This document shows, one piece after another, positions 22,424-33,805 of a DNA stretch of 64,000 bases (position 1 is the stretch's first letter; every line of letters begins with the position of its first letter). The position numbers and the translations under genes are program-made. This DNA comes from Siphonodentalium dalli. Lineage: Eukaryota; Mollusca; Scaphopoda; Gadilida; Siphonodentaliidae. Where the stretch lies: positions 38,166,732 to 38,230,731 of the forward strand of contig CP136065.1 of assembly GCA_032622095.1 (NCBI GenBank), written 5' to 3'. Under the pieces are notes generated by a model, which saw only the letters and a program-made list of their open reading frames with translations, made no database searches and had not been told where the DNA came from.

Positions 22424-23455
22424 CTGACTTTATAACCTCGGAATTCTCTCTTTTTAACTCGGAATTCTGACTTTATGACTCGGAGTTCTGACTCTATAAC
22501 TCGGAATTCTGACTTTATAACTCGGAATTCTGTCTTTTTAACTCGGAATTATGACTTTATCAATTTGAAATTCTGTCTTTTTAACTCGGATTTCTGACTT
22601 TATAACTCTGAATTCTGACTTTATCAACTTGGAATTCTGTCTTTTTAACTCTGAATTCTGACTTTATAACTCGGAATTATGATTTTAACAACTTGGAATT
22701 CTGTCTTTTTAACTCGGAATTCTGACTTTATAAACTTGATATTCTGTCTTCATAACCTGGAATTATGACTTTATAAACTCGGAATTCTGTCTTTTTAACC
22801 CGGAATTCTGTCTTTTTAACCCGAAATTCTGACTTTATAAACACGGAATTATGTCTCTTTAACCCGGAATTCTGACTTTATATAACTCGGAATTCTGATT
22901 TTATAACTCGGAATTCTGACTTTATCAACTAAGAATTCTGTCTTTTTAACTCGGAATTCTGTCTTCTTATAACTCGGTATTTTCACTTTATAAACTCGGA
23001 ATTCTGACTTTCCAAACTCGGAGTTCTGACTTTATAACTCGGAATTCTTACTTTATAAACACCGAATTATGTCTTTTTAACCCGGAATTCTGACTTTTAA
23101 CTCGGAATTCTGACTTTATAAACACGGAATTATGTCTTTTTAACCCGGAATTCTGACTTTTAACTCGGAATTTTGACTTTATTAACTCGGAATTCTGACT
23201 TTATAACTCGGAATTCTGACTTTATAAACTCGGAATTCTGTCTTTTTAACTCGGAATTCTGTCTTTATCAACTAAGAATTCTGTCTTTATAACTCGGAAT
23301 TCTATCTTTATAACTCGGAATTTTGACTTTATAACTCGGAATTCTGACTTTATTTGACTTTATAAACTCGGAATTTTGACTTTATCAACTTGGAATTCTG
23401 TCTTTTAACTTGGAATTCTGACATTTATTAACTCGGTATTCTGACTTTATAAATA
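22424..23455. repeat. ~1 kb minisatellite, 18-20 bp unit
   Basis: About 50 imperfect copies of 'aactcggaattctgacttta', alternating irregularly with a 'ctttttaa' variant. Units vary in length by one to four bases, so no reading frame survives. It contains very many GAATTC sites. Confidence 0.95.
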
Positions 23456-24003
23456 ACAAAACACATAATGATGGTATGACGTTTATGTAAATAGGAGAAT
23501 GTTGCACATCGACTGATTAGTGTTGGCCTCTTGACAGCCGACAAAAGTGCTCCCCAAATTCAAAAATTAGAGCGTCGTATTAGTTAATAATTGGTGACGT
23601 CACAAAATCAGATATAGCCTATATACGACCCAAAGCGGCTTTGGTTCGTTATAATGAAACCGTGTGTTGTTCATAGGATTCCGGTGTTTTGCGCCACGAT
23701 ATCTGCAATCCAAATTATGAATGCCGTGCTTCAATTCACGGCGGAAAAATTTATGTCGGCGAATCGCCATGATTTCTTGCTTTAAAAAAGGCCCGCCGCG
23801 ATGAGCATGAGGCTATTTCGTCTTGGGGGTACTATATATCACTTAGTTTCATACTGCGCTAACTTGTTGCATTATTTCTGAGCATGATATGCCCCTATTA
23901 GTAACTATAGAACACTGTATGCATGACCAGTTTGGACACTCAGGATTATATTATACCATTACATGTTGCCCAGCTGTGTAGCTATTTAGTTAGCTGATGG
24001 TAA
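23456..24003. other. No feature recognised
   Basis: Slightly GC-richer around 23640-23820, but no frame or repeat. Confidence 0.35.
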
Positions 24004-24239
24004 CCCTTTGAGTGCCAGGTCGATTTTTGTATCAACCCATATACCCTGTGCCAATGCATTCTCTTATATATGCGAGTCGACCATAGGTCGCCTCGCATAT
24101 ATAAGAGAATGCATTGGCCTAACAATTTTTTTGTTTTTTTTACAATTTTTTACAATTTTAATAATTTATTCTTATATTCTTTAACAGACTTATTTTGTAG
24201 GTTTAGGGCCGATGAGATCGGCCCCTGGCACTCAAAGAG
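24004..24239. mobile_element. Subfamily D MITE with one hairpin module (D1)
   Basis: Ends CCCTTTGAGTGCCAGG and CCTGGCACTCAAAGAG, with TTAA on the right and GTAA on the left. It carries 'gatttttgtatcaaccca', one hairpin module (24053-24115), then T-rich sequence and 'gggccgatgagatcggcccc', itself a small palindrome next to the right end. Confidence 0.85.
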
Positions 24240-24913
24240 TTAAAGCAACTTCATACAATACTAGTAGTTCATATCATTTCATTACAGAGGCACAGGTAAT
24301 TGTATTATTGAGCATATATTCCACTTTCAATAATACTAATGTTTGTTAATATTAATTAATTAATTAATAACCGATCTCCGAATGCTGTGGGCTCTATGGG
24401 GCTGTACTTTTATTTCTAGGTATTTGTGTCCTAGAAAGGATAAGGTTTACAAAGTGCATGTAAACCTCTTTATAACAGGTGATATTCCGCCCACATCTGC
24501 CCACACACCCAACTCCCACACTCCCTCAGACTATCATACATCATCCAAAACATATCAAATCTCAATAAAATTGTCAGCAAGATTTAAAGCCATCTCCCAT
24601 ATGGCTACCTTCCAATAGCCGATTATCGATAAAACCACTAGCCCTATTACAATCATCCGCCACCCATGTTTGTACAACTCCTGACAAGCACAGACTCATT
24701 GCCATAAATCTAGAGACCTCTTTACTTTCAACACTTCAGTTTTACCAACATTAAAGAAAATTGGCCGGAGACAACTTTAAAATGTCGAGGTTTAAGTAGG
24801 AGGTTGTTAGTAAATCTGACCTAAATTGCCGTGCTTCTGTTATCAAGATCTCAGAATGTAAACACAGCCTAGGATCCTCATGATGTGTTGTGTCTTGTCT
24901 GCAGTAAACTTAA
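24240..24913. other. No feature recognised
   Basis: A 78-codon frame at 24382-24618 has no recognisable motif. Confidence 0.35.
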
Positions 24914-25120
24914 CCCTTTCAGTGCTAAGTCCGATTTTTGTATCAACCCATATTTCCTTGATCATTTTTCAAATTTATTGATTATAATAATGTGATACAT
25001 TGATGGAAAGAGCTCTTAGAGCTCTTTCCATCAATGTATCACATTATTATAATCAATAAATTTGAAAAATGATCAAGGAAATATGGGTTGATACAAAAAT
25101 CGGACTTGGCACTGAAAGGG
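24914..25120. mobile_element. Subfamily D foldback, near-perfect palindrome (D6)
   Basis: TTAA on both sides (24910-24913, 25121-25124). The 207 bp element reads CCCTTTCAGTGC... and is its own reverse complement with about one visible mismatch per arm ('tgctaag' against 'tgccaag'), meeting at 'agagctcttagagctct'. The outer 35-40 bases match subfamily D, but the inner arm ('gatcatttttcaaatttatt') is unrelated and there is no hairpin module. Confidence 0.9.
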
Positions 25121-25223
25121 TTAAGGTGGTGGTAGTCCTCCGAAAACATCTGAAATACATGGAGATGTTAATATTTCACATAGGTTTTGTACAAAATTAT
25201 GGACGGAAATTCCATGAATTTAA

Positions 25224-25478
25224 CCCTTCCATGGGTGGAGCTTCCTGAAGTTTTGCGAAATCCCTGTGCCAATGCATTCGCTTATATACGCGAGTCTCCC
25301 ATAGGGAGCCTTGCATATATAAGAGATTTTATTGGCATAACAATATTTGCCTGACCTTGTAAGCCAGTGCATTCTCTTATACATGTGAGGCTCCCCATGG
25401 GAGACTCGCATTTATAAGCGAATGCACTAGAACAGGATCTTTTAATGCTGCACCAGTGCAGCTCCCTTCATGAAAGGG
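25224..25478. mobile_element. Subfamily P MITE, complete (P5)
   Basis: TTAA directly on both sides (25220-25223, 25479-25482), ends CCCTTCCATGGG and CATGAAAGGG. Two hairpin modules at 25267-25337 and 25366-25430. The best-bounded P copy in the window. Confidence 0.85.
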
Positions 25479-25482
25479 TTAA

Positions 25483-26572
25483 TGATGCATAATCCGAAAT
25501 TAAGGCTCCCAAATTACTGTTTCTTTGAAGTGGCTTCGGGGGTAAAAAATATTTTATTCGAATCGAGGTACCCCACCCAACAAAGCTCAGAGTGATCAAA
25601 TATCAAATTTGTTATATCCCGAGATATGTAATTTTTGCTGGCAAATATTCTTCAAGCCAGACCAAATTGCGGATGAAGATTGGATAACTCTGAAATCAAG
25701 TGGCTGAGGGTGTTATATATTTGACAATTTGGCCAGATTTCGTTGAACCAAATGTTGAGAAATCCAGACCAATAAGAAAATATGTCCAATTTTTAGAAAC
25801 AGGCTTTAAATAACAATGGCGCCCATATTTGGAAAAATCATGGAATTTTCCCTCAAGATTTCTGTACCAGCCCTGTCTGAAACTTAAACATTTCCATTCT
25901 TATTTCAATACTTGAAACTAATGTCTTTCTACTGATAAATTATACCTACTTACAGATTGTAACCTAGCTTCCACTATTTATTGCTGTCAACTTCAACAAC
26001 TTTGAAAAAGAACGACAAATGATCTACGCAAAAATGTCAATAATAAGTCCTTCAATAGTGCGGAAATATAACAACCAGTATTAAAGCAAACAGAAATGAT
26101 TCCGGCATCAAGAATCACTACATATAAATTATATAAAAGGCTGCTAATTTGTATAGACATTTTACGAAGATAACTGTGTCGCTGAAGTTGTTTGTTATGC
26201 AAGTTTGAACACCTCAGCAAAGTGTTTAACTTCACCATAAATTTCACAAGGCAAGACACAACACAACATGATATTTGAAGTCTGTGTTTACATTTCCGAG
26301 ACCAAATTCTCAGAAGCACGGAAATTTAAGTAATCCATATTATACATCTATTGACTACTTGGGGTAAAATAGCGGGAACTATTTTTCCGAGGTGGTGTCT
26401 TTTGAACAGAAAGCACTACTATTAACCAGGGCCTCAATCTGAGGTTAATAGTCCTGCTTGTTTCTAATAAACACCATCGAGGGAAAATAATTCTCGCTAT
26501 TACACCCCAAGGCAGTCAATATACGTGTTTATTTTATATGACAAAATTCACGCCTCGCATAAAATGTGATAT
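25483..26572. other. No gene recognised
   Basis: A minus-strand open frame of 108 codons (25993-26319) is cysteine- and leucine-rich but lacks recognisable domains; not called as a gene. Confidence 0.35.
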
Positions 26573-26620
26573 CAGCAGGTGGATAAATAGTTTGAAGAGT
26601 ATGACCTATATAGGTGATAG

Positions 26621-26975
26621 CAAGCCTGAGTTTAGCGTGCCTGCCATTTGCAGAATGAGGTCCCCACTAAATTCACCCTCTGGGAACCACATTCTGCATG
26701 GCCTTATCTGCAATGGGACACATAGACTCAGATTGAAGTTCCCAAATGGTGAATATTGTGATGTACACCCATTGGGAACCTCGAATATGCAATTTGTCGT
26801 CTGCCAATTTGGAGATATAGAGAAACTAAACTAAAAAAGAACTAGAATCTATTAAGTATCTATTTGATAATAAAGAAACTTTCCAGAGAAGATGAGCCTA
26901 TGCGGGATAGCGTCACTATATTTACCCTCTGGGGACCTCATTCTGTAAATGACAGGCACACTAAACTCAGGCTTG
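26621..26975. mobile_element. Family A element with perfect 8-bp duplication (A6)
   Basis: Ends CAAGCCTGAGTTTAG and CTAAACTCAGGCTTG are exact complements. GGTGATAG stands directly on both sides (26613-26620, 26976-26983). The left hairpin is collapsed ('gaggtccccactaaattc'). The interior is the variant also found at 30185 ('cccattgggaacctcgaata'). This copy defines the boundaries and the 8-bp duplication of the family. Confidence 0.9.
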
Positions 26976-27065
26976 GGTGATAGTTCACAAAATTCTAGCC
27001 TCACACCGGAATTATAACAATTCTGGCACCGTGCAAAGTTCTGACCTCACACCAGATTATGAAGT

Positions 27066-27356
27066 CAGCAGGTGGGAGATAGTTTGAAGACTATAGGCTA
27101 TAGCCCAGGAGATAGTTTGAAGACTATAGGCTATAGCCCGGGAGATAGTTTGAAGACTATAGACTATAGCCCGGGAGATAGTTTGAAGACTATGGGCTAT
27201 AGCCCGGGAGGTAGTTTGAAGACTATAGACTATAGCCCGGGAGATAGTTTGAAGACTATGGGCTATAGCCCGGGAGGTAGTTTGAAGACTATAGACTATA
27301 GCCCGGGAGATAGTTTGAAAACTTTGGGCTATACTGCCTATAGCCCGGGAGGTAGT
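27066..27356. repeat. 33-bp minisatellite, ~8 units
   Basis: Units of 'cccgggagatagtttgaaga' plus 'ctatagactatag', alternating between 'agactatag' and 'gggctatag' versions. The 33 bp period keeps a plus-strand frame open (27072-27374) with an 11-residue repeat containing GDSLKT; I consider this coincidental. A related fragment lies at 26573-26620, so the A6 element sits within or beside the same repeat. Confidence 0.9.
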
Positions 27357-27684
27357 TCGCTCGCCAGGAAATGATCAAAACTACTTGCGGACAAATGATG
27401 GCGTTTCATCCAATCAAAAGACAGTATGACCCCCCGTGAACTCAAGGTATAATAAATCAAATTAAAAAACAATTAGATAAAGAAAACTATCATCAGGAAA
27501 TCAAACTTCAGGTCAAATGATTCTTATAAAAATGAGGTGATGTAACCCAAAATCAAGCTTGACCTTTATTTTGTTAACCTACACTCTAAATGTCATTGTA
27601 TTTTAAATTCAAATTCTTTATTGGTAAAAAACAAAACATTTGGTTATAACTAAGAATGACAAACAGAAAAAAGCAAACAAAACA
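27357..27684. other. No feature recognised
   Basis: AT-rich, no recognised repeat. Confidence 0.35.
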
Positions 27685-28246
27685 AGAGGTGTGCACTCGC
27701 ATGCTAGCATACCCCCACCGTGACAAATTCAACCCGCATTATCCGTAAACCCAACAATTTTTTTTTTTAACTTTAAAGAAAAATTTGGATTAATAATATA
27801 AAATCCCAAAATTTTCTAAGTCAAAATAAGTCGAAAATGAAGTGTAATGTTAGGAAAAACAGTCCGAGAGCAACCCTGAGCCACATCACATAGAGACGGT
27901 GTTGTGAGAAACATGTATACCAAAAATTATTGAAATCGGTTCATATTTGTTAAAGTTATTAAGTCGGACAGAATTTTTTAAGTCAAAATAAGTCGAAAAG
28001 TAAGGCGTAACTTAAAAAAAGAAAGTCGGACCGCACCGCAATTAGCATCATGCGGTCCTAAGGAGATTGCATACAAAAAATTATTGAAATCGGTTCATAG
28101 TTGTTCGAGTTATGAGGTAGGTCGGACGGACGGACGGACACACGGCTCGACAGAAAGTGTGACGGATGGACAGAAAGTGTGACGGACGGACAGACGCAGT
28201 CAATCCAGTATACACCCCATTTTCTTCGAAAGTGGGGGTATAACAA
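27685..28246 (+). mobile_element. Helitron/pearl-like element (H5)
   Basis: Starts 'aacaagaggtgtgcactcgc' with 'catacccccac', and ends 'gtgggggtataac', giving short subterminal inverted repeats. The inside has two units of about 158 bp ('aagtcaaaataagtcgaaaa') and then an ACGG-type run (28122-28190). Minus-strand frames at 28058-28279 come from this run. Confidence 0.7.
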
Positions 28247-28453
28247 AACATTATTTCTATACACAAATGTCATGACCAATATGTATCAAATGGGTTGAGG
28301 TGAAATGGGATGAAGATCACAAATTACAGTTACATAACTGGCATAGGCGTATACTTAATGGGAAGCTATATGATTTATTTAATTAAATTATCTGCATAAT
28401 TTATCTTGTTCCCAGTAATGATGCAATGTGATTCAAATAGTAATATGGCTACA

Positions 28454-28804
28454 TTTTATTAGTAAAATCGTATCATCTGGGAACAAAGAGTAAACAGATG
28501 GAGACATAGCACACTTTATTGCATGCCTATTCCTATCACATTGTTCCTGTGGAGTTGTATTTTGATTCTGATTCCAGACAGTGTGGAATCAGACGACATC
28601 GCCATCACACAACGTAAATGACGTTCACCTTTATTAGTAAAATCGTATCATCTGGGAACAAAGAGTGAACAGATGGAGACATAGCACACTTTATTGCATG
28701 CCTATTCCTATCACATTGTTCCTGCGGAGTTGTATTTTGATTCTGATTCCAGACAGTGAGGAATCAGACGACATCGACATCAAACAACGTAAATGACATT
28801 TACG
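28454..28804. repeat. 175-bp tandem duplication
   Basis: Two units nearly identical over 'ttattagtaaaatcgtatca' through 'cgacatcg(c/a)catcaaacaa' (starts 28456 and 28631), with only a handful of differences, so the duplication is recent. Confidence 0.9.
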
Positions 28805-28821
28805 TTCACCTCAACCATTAA

Positions 28822-28832
28822 CCCTTTGGCCT

Positions 28833-28868
<36 letters not shown>

Positions 28869-28962
28869 TTTTTTACAATTTTAATAATTTATTCTTATCT
28901 TCTTTAACAGACTTATTTTGTAGGTTTAGGGCTGATGAGATCAGCCCCTGGCACTCAAAGGG
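28822..28962. mobile_element. Subfamily D MITE lacking the hairpin module (D2)
   Basis: TTAA on both sides, left end CCCTTTGGCCTAA joined straight to the T-rich part, right end 'cccctggcactcaaaggg'. Compared with D1, everything from 'agtgccagg' to the end of the hairpin module is missing. It includes a T-run of more than 20. Confidence 0.85.
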
Positions 28963-29197
28963 TTAAACCGAAACTATAAAACAGAAGCATCATCACACAT
29001 GACAAGACTAGCCCCGTCTTTTTCTGAAGAAAACTCTAGGACGTGTTGCATGTAATAAACAAGGGATTTATGTGAATTGTTTGTCGATACGACACTTGTG
29101 CCACCATTGAAGGATAGAACGAGAGGCTATCCTTTCACACATTCACTTATGTCACATTGACAACCTCATTCACACCCCCATGTCATTCCCATGTATA

Positions 29198-29333
29198 CAG
29201 TAATGCCCTAAATAAACGACTCCTTTAACCACAGCAGAATTATGGGTAATTTTTCAGTATTTAGTCGGAATTATGGCTTGTCTGTCTGCTAATTCTGCTG
29301 TGGTTAAGGAGTCGATTATTTAGGGCATTACTG
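29198..29333. mobile_element. Family B MITE, centre deleted (B10)
   Basis: TA-flanked, 136 bp. The left arm runs to 'ggaattatggcttgtc' then joins the outer right arm at 'aattctgctgtggttaagga'. Confidence 0.85.
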
Positions 29334-29344
29334 TATGTTCTGTT

Positions 29345-29533
29345 ATAAAAAACAGGGCTTATATAGAGTTGTCCTAGATTTGTTGTTGAACTTATTATCT
29401 GAACATTCCCCCAACAATTAATGGAAATCCTTCTGTCGTCTGTTTATATTTCCTTACACCCCATGAATAATAGACTATTCCAATGTATAATTTAATATTA
29501 CTGAATTGGAGAATCCATTTAGTATAGAGAGGG
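29345..29533. mobile_element. Subfamily E element, left end lost (E4)
   Basis: 'ttgttgaacttattatctga', 'tagactattccaatgtata' and the right end 'agtatagagaggg' followed by TTAA. Confidence 0.65.
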
Positions 29534-29573
29534 TTAATTTATCTGATGGTATTCAAATTTGGTATATATTTAA

Positions 29574-29742
29574 CCCTATCATGATGGGAGTTGTGCTGGT
29601 GCAGCATTAAAGACCCTGTGCCAGTGCATTCTCATATATATGCAAGTCTCACATAGAGAATGCACTGGTTAACAAGATCAATTTAAATATTGTTAGGCCA
29701 ATGCATTCTCTTATATATGCAAGGAGCCCTGTCACAGGATCT
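29574..29742. mobile_element. Subfamily P MITE, right end lost (P6)
   Basis: TTAA then CCCTATCATGATGGGAG. Two hairpin modules, both reduced to partial arms. It runs straight into P7, whose TTAA follows 'cacaggatc', suggesting insertion of one P copy into another. Confidence 0.75.
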
Positions 29743-29746
29743 TTAA

Positions 29747-30006
29747 CCCTTTCATGATGGGAGCTGCCGTGGTGCAGCATTAAATACCATGTGCCAGTGC
29801 ATTCTCTTATATATTTGAGTCTCCCATAGGAAGCCTCGCATATATAATAGAATGCACTTGCTAACAAGATCAATGTAAATATTGTTAGGCCAATGCATTT
29901 TCTTATATATGTCAGGCGCCATATGGGTGACTCGCATATATTAGAGAATGCATTATTGGCACAGGGTTTTTTCACAAATATTAAGGAAGCTCCAGTCATG
30001 GAAGGG
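29747..30006. mobile_element. Subfamily P MITE, complete (P7)
   Basis: TTAA on both sides, ends CCCTTTCATGATGG and CATGGAAGGG, two hairpin modules (29795-29860, 29890-29960). Minus-strand frames here are hairpin translations. Confidence 0.8.
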
Positions 30007-30184
30007 TTAAAAAATAAATACACTGTACATCGGCATGTGTAGTAAAATTTTACCACAAAGAAACTGATTGTAAGACGATGCAAAGCAGAGTCCTACAATC
30101 AGTTGCTGTGCTCAACCGATGTGCAGAGTATTTATTCTTTTGTAATTCGACTATGTTTTCTTTGTATTGTAGTAACATGTGCAG

Positions 30185-30463
30185 CAAGCCTAAGTTTAGT
30201 GTGCCTGTCATTTGTAGAATGAGGTCTCCAGAGGGTGCATTTAGAGACGTTATCCCACATAGCAGGCTAGCATCACTAAATTCACCCTCAAGGAACCTCA
30301 TTCAGCATGGCCTCATCAGCTATGGGAGACATAGACTCAGATTTAATGTTCCCAAATGGTGAGTATTGTGATGTACACCCATTGGGATCATCGAATATGC
30401 AATGTGTCTTCTGCCAATTTGGGGATATAGAGAAACTAAACTAAAAAAGAAATAGAATCTATG
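30185..30463. mobile_element. Family A element, right end lost (A7)
   Basis: CAAGCCTAAGTTTAG, 'tgcctgtcatttg', a full left hairpin and the same interior variant as A6 ('cattgggatcatcgaatatg', 'gagaaactaaactaaaaaag'). The right hairpin is absent. Confidence 0.8.
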
Positions 30464-32454
30464 TTAAGACATCAGGTGGTTTTCGGCAGGCAATTTTATA
30501 GACTAGTCGGGTTTTCTGATAAATGAAATCCTAGAAGCATTTATGGGGAAAAGTGTACAAGTTGACTTTTTATGATAATTTGAATATGCTGATCACGATT
30601 ATGGTTGTTGTCGGCCTTTCGAGAGGCCACAAATGTGTTTTTGTGATGATTGAAATATTTGGTCGAAGAGCCGTTACCGCAGCGTACTGTAGCTTCGTTG
30701 CTATGATCGCATGCACAGCCTTGACATAACGTAAACACAATTCAATGTCATCGGTTTATACATAAATCTACAACTTATACAAAGTGATTCATAACTTCTA
30801 AAATGTGACTAATTAATAGTAGTTGTTTAATGATTGTAGGGAAACTAAACCAGATAGTTATATATCGCTCGACTATCACCAAACGTAGCACCGGTTCTAC
30901 AAGTACACAAAATACGGTGTAATTACAATATAAGTACCTCCCCAGGTGTAATCCGTCCACGCATATATGTGGTATCGCCTAGTTAATGTATATATTTCAC
31001 AAATAAAATCCAAATGTAATTCCATGTTCCCATTCTGTATGCAACCCACTGACACAAAAAAGTAACAGTGCAAGACCCCCATGTCACGCGTTGTAAAAAA
31101 GTTACGGAAAGCCGAACGGTCAATGATTTTAACGTCAAATTAACAAAGATCAGTGGTAAGTACGATTTTGCTTCACGCTTTATATTGGTTTTTACATTAC
31201 TTTATATGAGAAACTATATCCCTGCTCATGTTGACATTAGGTGGTGAACATATATCCAGTTTTGTAAATACATACGTTCACCATAAATCGCTTGTTTCCA
31301 CCATATCTTCCAGTGCAAATTTACAATTATCATTATTTGTTTTGCGAAACAAATTACTAGTATACTGAATAAGTTAATACTATCAATTGATTTGATTCAC
31401 GGAATTCTAAATCACTAATTTTATATAGCTAATGTACGCGACTTGAGTCCTAAGTGCATATTTATGTTTTCGAGGGAGTCAATTTTTAAAGTTTGGAAAT
31501 CTGGGGAGAGCTCATCAGATGGATTATAAGGGTCGCCCTAACACCAAACTGTAGAGAAATGTATATCCTTTCACTCAGATCAATCCACATTAATGATACA
31601 GTAACAGTTCTTCCTTTACATAATATAATATGAATGTGATGTGGAAATATGCGCACTTGGAACAATGTAGAACGAAACTCGGCCTTGAGAGTATTTTGTA
31701 GCAAGTTGGATTTTGGAGTTACCTTCAGGACTAAACTGTTTGATGTGTCACTTAGAATGATATAGCAACCTGGAAATTATAAAAAATATCCTGGTCGACT
31801 TGTCCCATATGCACATATTTTAATTATTAAGTATTCAAATAGAAACATGGAATCTTCTTACAACCTAAAACTGGCTTGTTTTAATTATCTGTATTTTGAT
31901 TAAAAAAAAAGCGACATTCTAATGTTACAAACGAAAGACATGTCTTCCTCAAAGATTGGATTCAGAATTAATATTCTAAATTCGCCTGTGAATGGGGTAA
32001 AATAGCACGATTACAGTCTAATTTGTTATTATATTATATCGTTTCTTGTCTCTATCTGATGACCGCATTTACATTGGAAAGTATACTATGAGCTGGTATG
32101 GGTTCATGATTTAAGCGCACCGAACATGGTGCGATATATATATGTATGAATCAGCATATTATTATTAATGATAAGCTATGTGCAAGCAACCGAAACATAC
32201 TCGTGTATGCACTTCCGCACAAAACGTATTGAGCTACATATATGCAGCTACATTTCCAAGATTTCAAGAAAGCACGACTTTAATTGAACAGCTTGTCAAA
32301 AACTTTTCCCAAAATATTCCAAATATATGAAGTTTTATGTGTGATATGATCCACATATTATTCACAGCACACGCTGAGCATCACATTCCTGACTTATAGA
32401 CACCACCGAATTGGAAACTTTAAACCAACATTTGTATTGATTTTGGCGCTCCTT
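30464..32454. other. Longest stretch without recognised repeats or genes
   Basis: Nearly 2 kb of AT-rich DNA with frames of 61-72 codons only and no family of this window. A host intron or regulatory DNA could lie here, but nothing in the sequence shows it. Confidence 0.4.
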
Positions 32455-32830
32455 CCCATTCTCCTCAGTCATGACTCGAATGGTGCCCCTTTAAATTATA
32501 ATTACACAATTCTGTTTCTCATATTATGGAAAAATCGTTATTTTAGTTCGCAGGAAGTCCACGATAAAAATGTTTTATATAAATGTTGGTGATACTCTCT
32601 CAGTCCCGTCCCTGACTCCTGTTGTCCCACCTTGGCAACTTTGAATTATATCATAGATGCGTTGGACAATGGAGATGACAACATATACGTTAGCCGAAAT
32701 CGACGGCAAAAATGTTTTATCAATTGTGTGTTCATTCCGACTCCCATTCCTGACATGGATGGCACCACATATGTGTCTCTAAACCACACCATTAGATTCC
32801 ATATAACACATATGCAATTGTGGAGGACGT
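32455..32830. repeat. Weak dispersed repeat
   Basis: The phrases 'cccattcctgacatggatgg' and 'accacaccattagattccat' recur in altered form at 44960-45000 and 45445-45510. A 121-codon frame (32632-32997) covers part of it; because its best-conserved stretch is this repeat, I do not treat it as a gene. Confidence 0.45.
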
Positions 32831-33805
32831 GCCCTGTGTTGTTCCAATATAATCGTCGAACCGGTTTGTGTCAAAATAGTACCTTGGTAACAATAACTAA
32901 TTTTTCCATATCTGGGTGCTTTCTCTTTTTGATTTCTGATAAATTTAGAGAGTTTTATGATTACTATATATACGTCTTTTGGGTATATATATATTAGCTT
33001 ACCACCAAATCAGTCTTAAATTAATATTTGTCTTGGACGCTATGCAACTGGAACGTGCATACATGGGTGCCCATGCAGTGCAATATTCTTAAAATATTTT
33101 AGAGTTTGTGAGTTGTTAGTCTTGGATCGGATGTTAGAAGAATGAACTAATTAGTGTGTAAAAGTGGTCAATATTAGCCAGTTTCTTTGCAAAAGACATA
33201 AAGGCTACATCCTCCTCGAAAAATGAATTGTCATTGTGTTTTGCAAATGTCACGGTTGTTGTTCTAGTTTATTCCAAGCAAAGCCATTATCAAGGTAGAC
33301 CTGGAGAGCTTCTATAGGCATTACGGTCTTTCCCGTAGAAATTTAATTTCAACAGAACGTTGTTTGATAAACTAAAGGCTAAATTTGGACCCCTCTCCAC
33401 ATCTGATCTATCACGATAATCGAGCGTCAACAAAGGCCACCAGCCTCATAAGAGTGATCTACGAGAGCACAACACAACAGGTGTCTTGGATAGTAAGAGA
33501 CATTGTGTCTGTCCTGTTTGTTGAGTAATTCACTCAACGTTCTTCAATTAAACATTAAAAGTTCTCTGTTGGATCGGTAAAAAGCGACACTTGCCAGTCT
33601 ATATAGGTGATCATGAATATGTGGCGGTGAGGCTCAAGTTGCCTCTACTCGGCTCCTATGGTTAAGGCTACATACATATACAGACAATACGTTCACAAAT
33701 TAAAGTCTGCACGTAACGGTATGACATGTTCAGATTACAACCGGAGTATTGTCATGCGCAAATCAATTATAAGTACTTTATCAACATGCGTACCCCTCCC
33801 TTCCC
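32831..33805. other. No feature recognised
   Basis: AT-rich, no recognised repeat or convincing frame. Confidence 0.35.

Noticed and set aside
27072-27374. Open frame with repeated GDSLKT peptide
   Set aside because: It is the translation of a 33-bp minisatellite; a period divisible by three keeps it open. No start context, flanking exons or domain.
28058-28279. Minus-strand frames with VRPS repeats
   Set aside because: Translations of the ACGG-type run in H5.
32632-32997. 121-codon frame, possible gene
   Set aside because: Its best-conserved stretch recurs as a non-coding repeat at 44960 and 45445, and no domain is visible.
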